5,289 nucleotides of DNA from an uncultured Christensenellaceae bacterium (GTDB lineage Bacteria > Bacillota > Clostridia > Christensenellales > Borkfalkiaceae): positions 1-5,289 of the forward strand of contig CAJUKK010000025.1 in the NCBI GenBank assembly GCA_910586985.1, read 5' to 3'. Shown here in pieces: positions 4,996 to 5,289 of this stretch; within the stretch, counting starts at the first letter, position 1, and each line of letters starts with the position of its first letter. The notes under the pieces were generated by a model, which saw only the letters and a list, made by a program, of their open reading frames with translations, was not told the origin of the DNA and searched no databases. The translations under genes were made by a program, and so were the position numbers.

Positions 4996-5209
4996 CAAAA
5001 CGCTTCATGGGGCAACGCAAAAGATATAGAGCCTTACATGGATTCCGTATTTGAGAACAATATCCTGCTGACACAGACGGAGAGGCTTATGATGTCAGGC
5101 AGACCGAAACAGCCGAAGTATGCAAGGAATAAAAATATCCTTGTGATTGGCGGTTCCGGCTCCGGCAAGACGAGATTTTTTGTCAAGCCGAACCTGATGC
5201 AGATGCACG
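4996..5209 (+). pseudogene. Fragment of a VirD4/TraG-type conjugal coupling protein (CD1115-like)
   Basis: Coupling proteins are membrane-bound hexameric ATPases that link the relaxase-DNA complex to the secretion channel. The frame from 4996 reads NASWGNAKDIEPYMDSVFENNILLTQTERL..., then KYARNKNILVIGGSGSGKTRFFVKPNLMQMH. The Walker A motif GGSGSGKT is at 5149-5172, and NKNILVIGGSGSGKTRFFVKPNLMQ is diagnostic of the family. Homology starts before the ATG at 5038, so that ATG is internal to the ancestral gene; a TGA at 4993-4995 closes the frame upstream. The membrane-spanning N-terminus, normally ~100 or more residues, is absent. After MQMH (to 5208) the expected SSYVVTDPKG stretch with the onward ATPase core is missing: the frame reads GKRMLYK and stops at 5230-5232. 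Full-length proteins have roughly 600 residues; about 70 remain, so it cannot work as a coupling ATPase. Confidence 0.82.
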
Positions 5210-5289
5210 GTAAACGCATGCTTTATAAATAATTTATAAACAAATTTTTCTTCTTTTTCTCAATCAATACCTGTATTCAGCCCTCCAAG
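5209..5289. other. AT-rich tail beyond the coupling-protein break
   Basis: The sequence turns abruptly AT-rich. TTTATAAAT (5222-5230) and ATTTATAAA (5232-5240) form a perfect 9-bp palindrome around one A, followed by a T/C-rich run (5242-5260). On the minus strand the end of the window is open for nine codons (LGGLNTGID) and then stops at 5262-5260, which could be the 3' end of a leftward gene, with the palindrome behind it; this is too short to judge. The stretch may be the edge of an inserted element, a deletion joint or an assembly artefact. Confidence 0.4.

Noticed and set aside
4992..5030. TTGACA at 4992-4997 as a -35 box for the coupling-protein gene
   Set aside because: No acceptable -10 box stands 16-18 bp downstream; the nearest AT-rich hexamer is too far away, and the bases partly encode the conserved coupling-protein sequence.
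1..5289. CRISPR array, tRNA or rRNA genes
   Set aside because: No regularly spaced repeats and no tRNA- or rRNA-like segments were seen on either strand.

Overview
The window looks like a stretch of an integrated mobile genetic element from a low-to-mid-GC Firmicute, most likely a gut Clostridia relative. The reasons are the strong AGGAG-type ribosome binding sites, the use of TTG and GTG starts, and a gene set (large serine recombinase, TnpW, DUF3847, MobA/MobL relaxase, CD1115-type VirD4) that I know from integrative mobilizable and conjugative elements of Clostridia. The species cannot be told from the sequence.

Layout. (1) Positions 1-2169, + strand: the 3' part of a large serine recombinase, a terminator-like hairpin, a 58-residue TnpW-type protein and a DUF3847 protein. 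(2) Positions 2160-2300: a dense run of inverted repeats. It holds what I read as the origin of transfer, with a minus-strand nic core TAAGTGCG|CCCT like that of RSF1010/R1162, next to a 10-bp perfect inverted repeat. (3) Positions 2318-3724, +: the MobA/MobL (MOBQ-type) relaxase. A bidirectional terminator follows at 3730-3781. (4) Positions about 3785-4517, - strand: an AT-rich two-gene cargo operon (DUF3784 membrane protein, then a stand-alone TfoX C-terminal-domain protein) with its own promoter. (5) Positions 4544-5000: GC-richer DNA with no convincing gene, headed by a large nested hairpin. (6) Positions about 4996-5209: a fragment of a VirD4/TraG-type coupling protein. It keeps the Walker A motif but lacks the membrane N-terminus and everything after residue ~70. 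(7) Positions 5209-5289: AT-rich DNA unrelated to the coupling protein, probably the edge of an insertion, deletion or assembly joint.

How it fits together (inference). The recombinase excises and integrates the element. TnpW and DUF3847 are small companions of unknown role. The relaxase nicks the adjacent oriT so that the excised circle can be mobilised. Because the local coupling-protein gene is broken, transfer would depend on a coupling protein and type IV secretion channel supplied elsewhere, as expected for a mobilizable rather than self-transmissible unit. The most informative single feature is the oriT, whose nic orientation predicts that the recombinase side enters the recipient first and the relaxase gene last.
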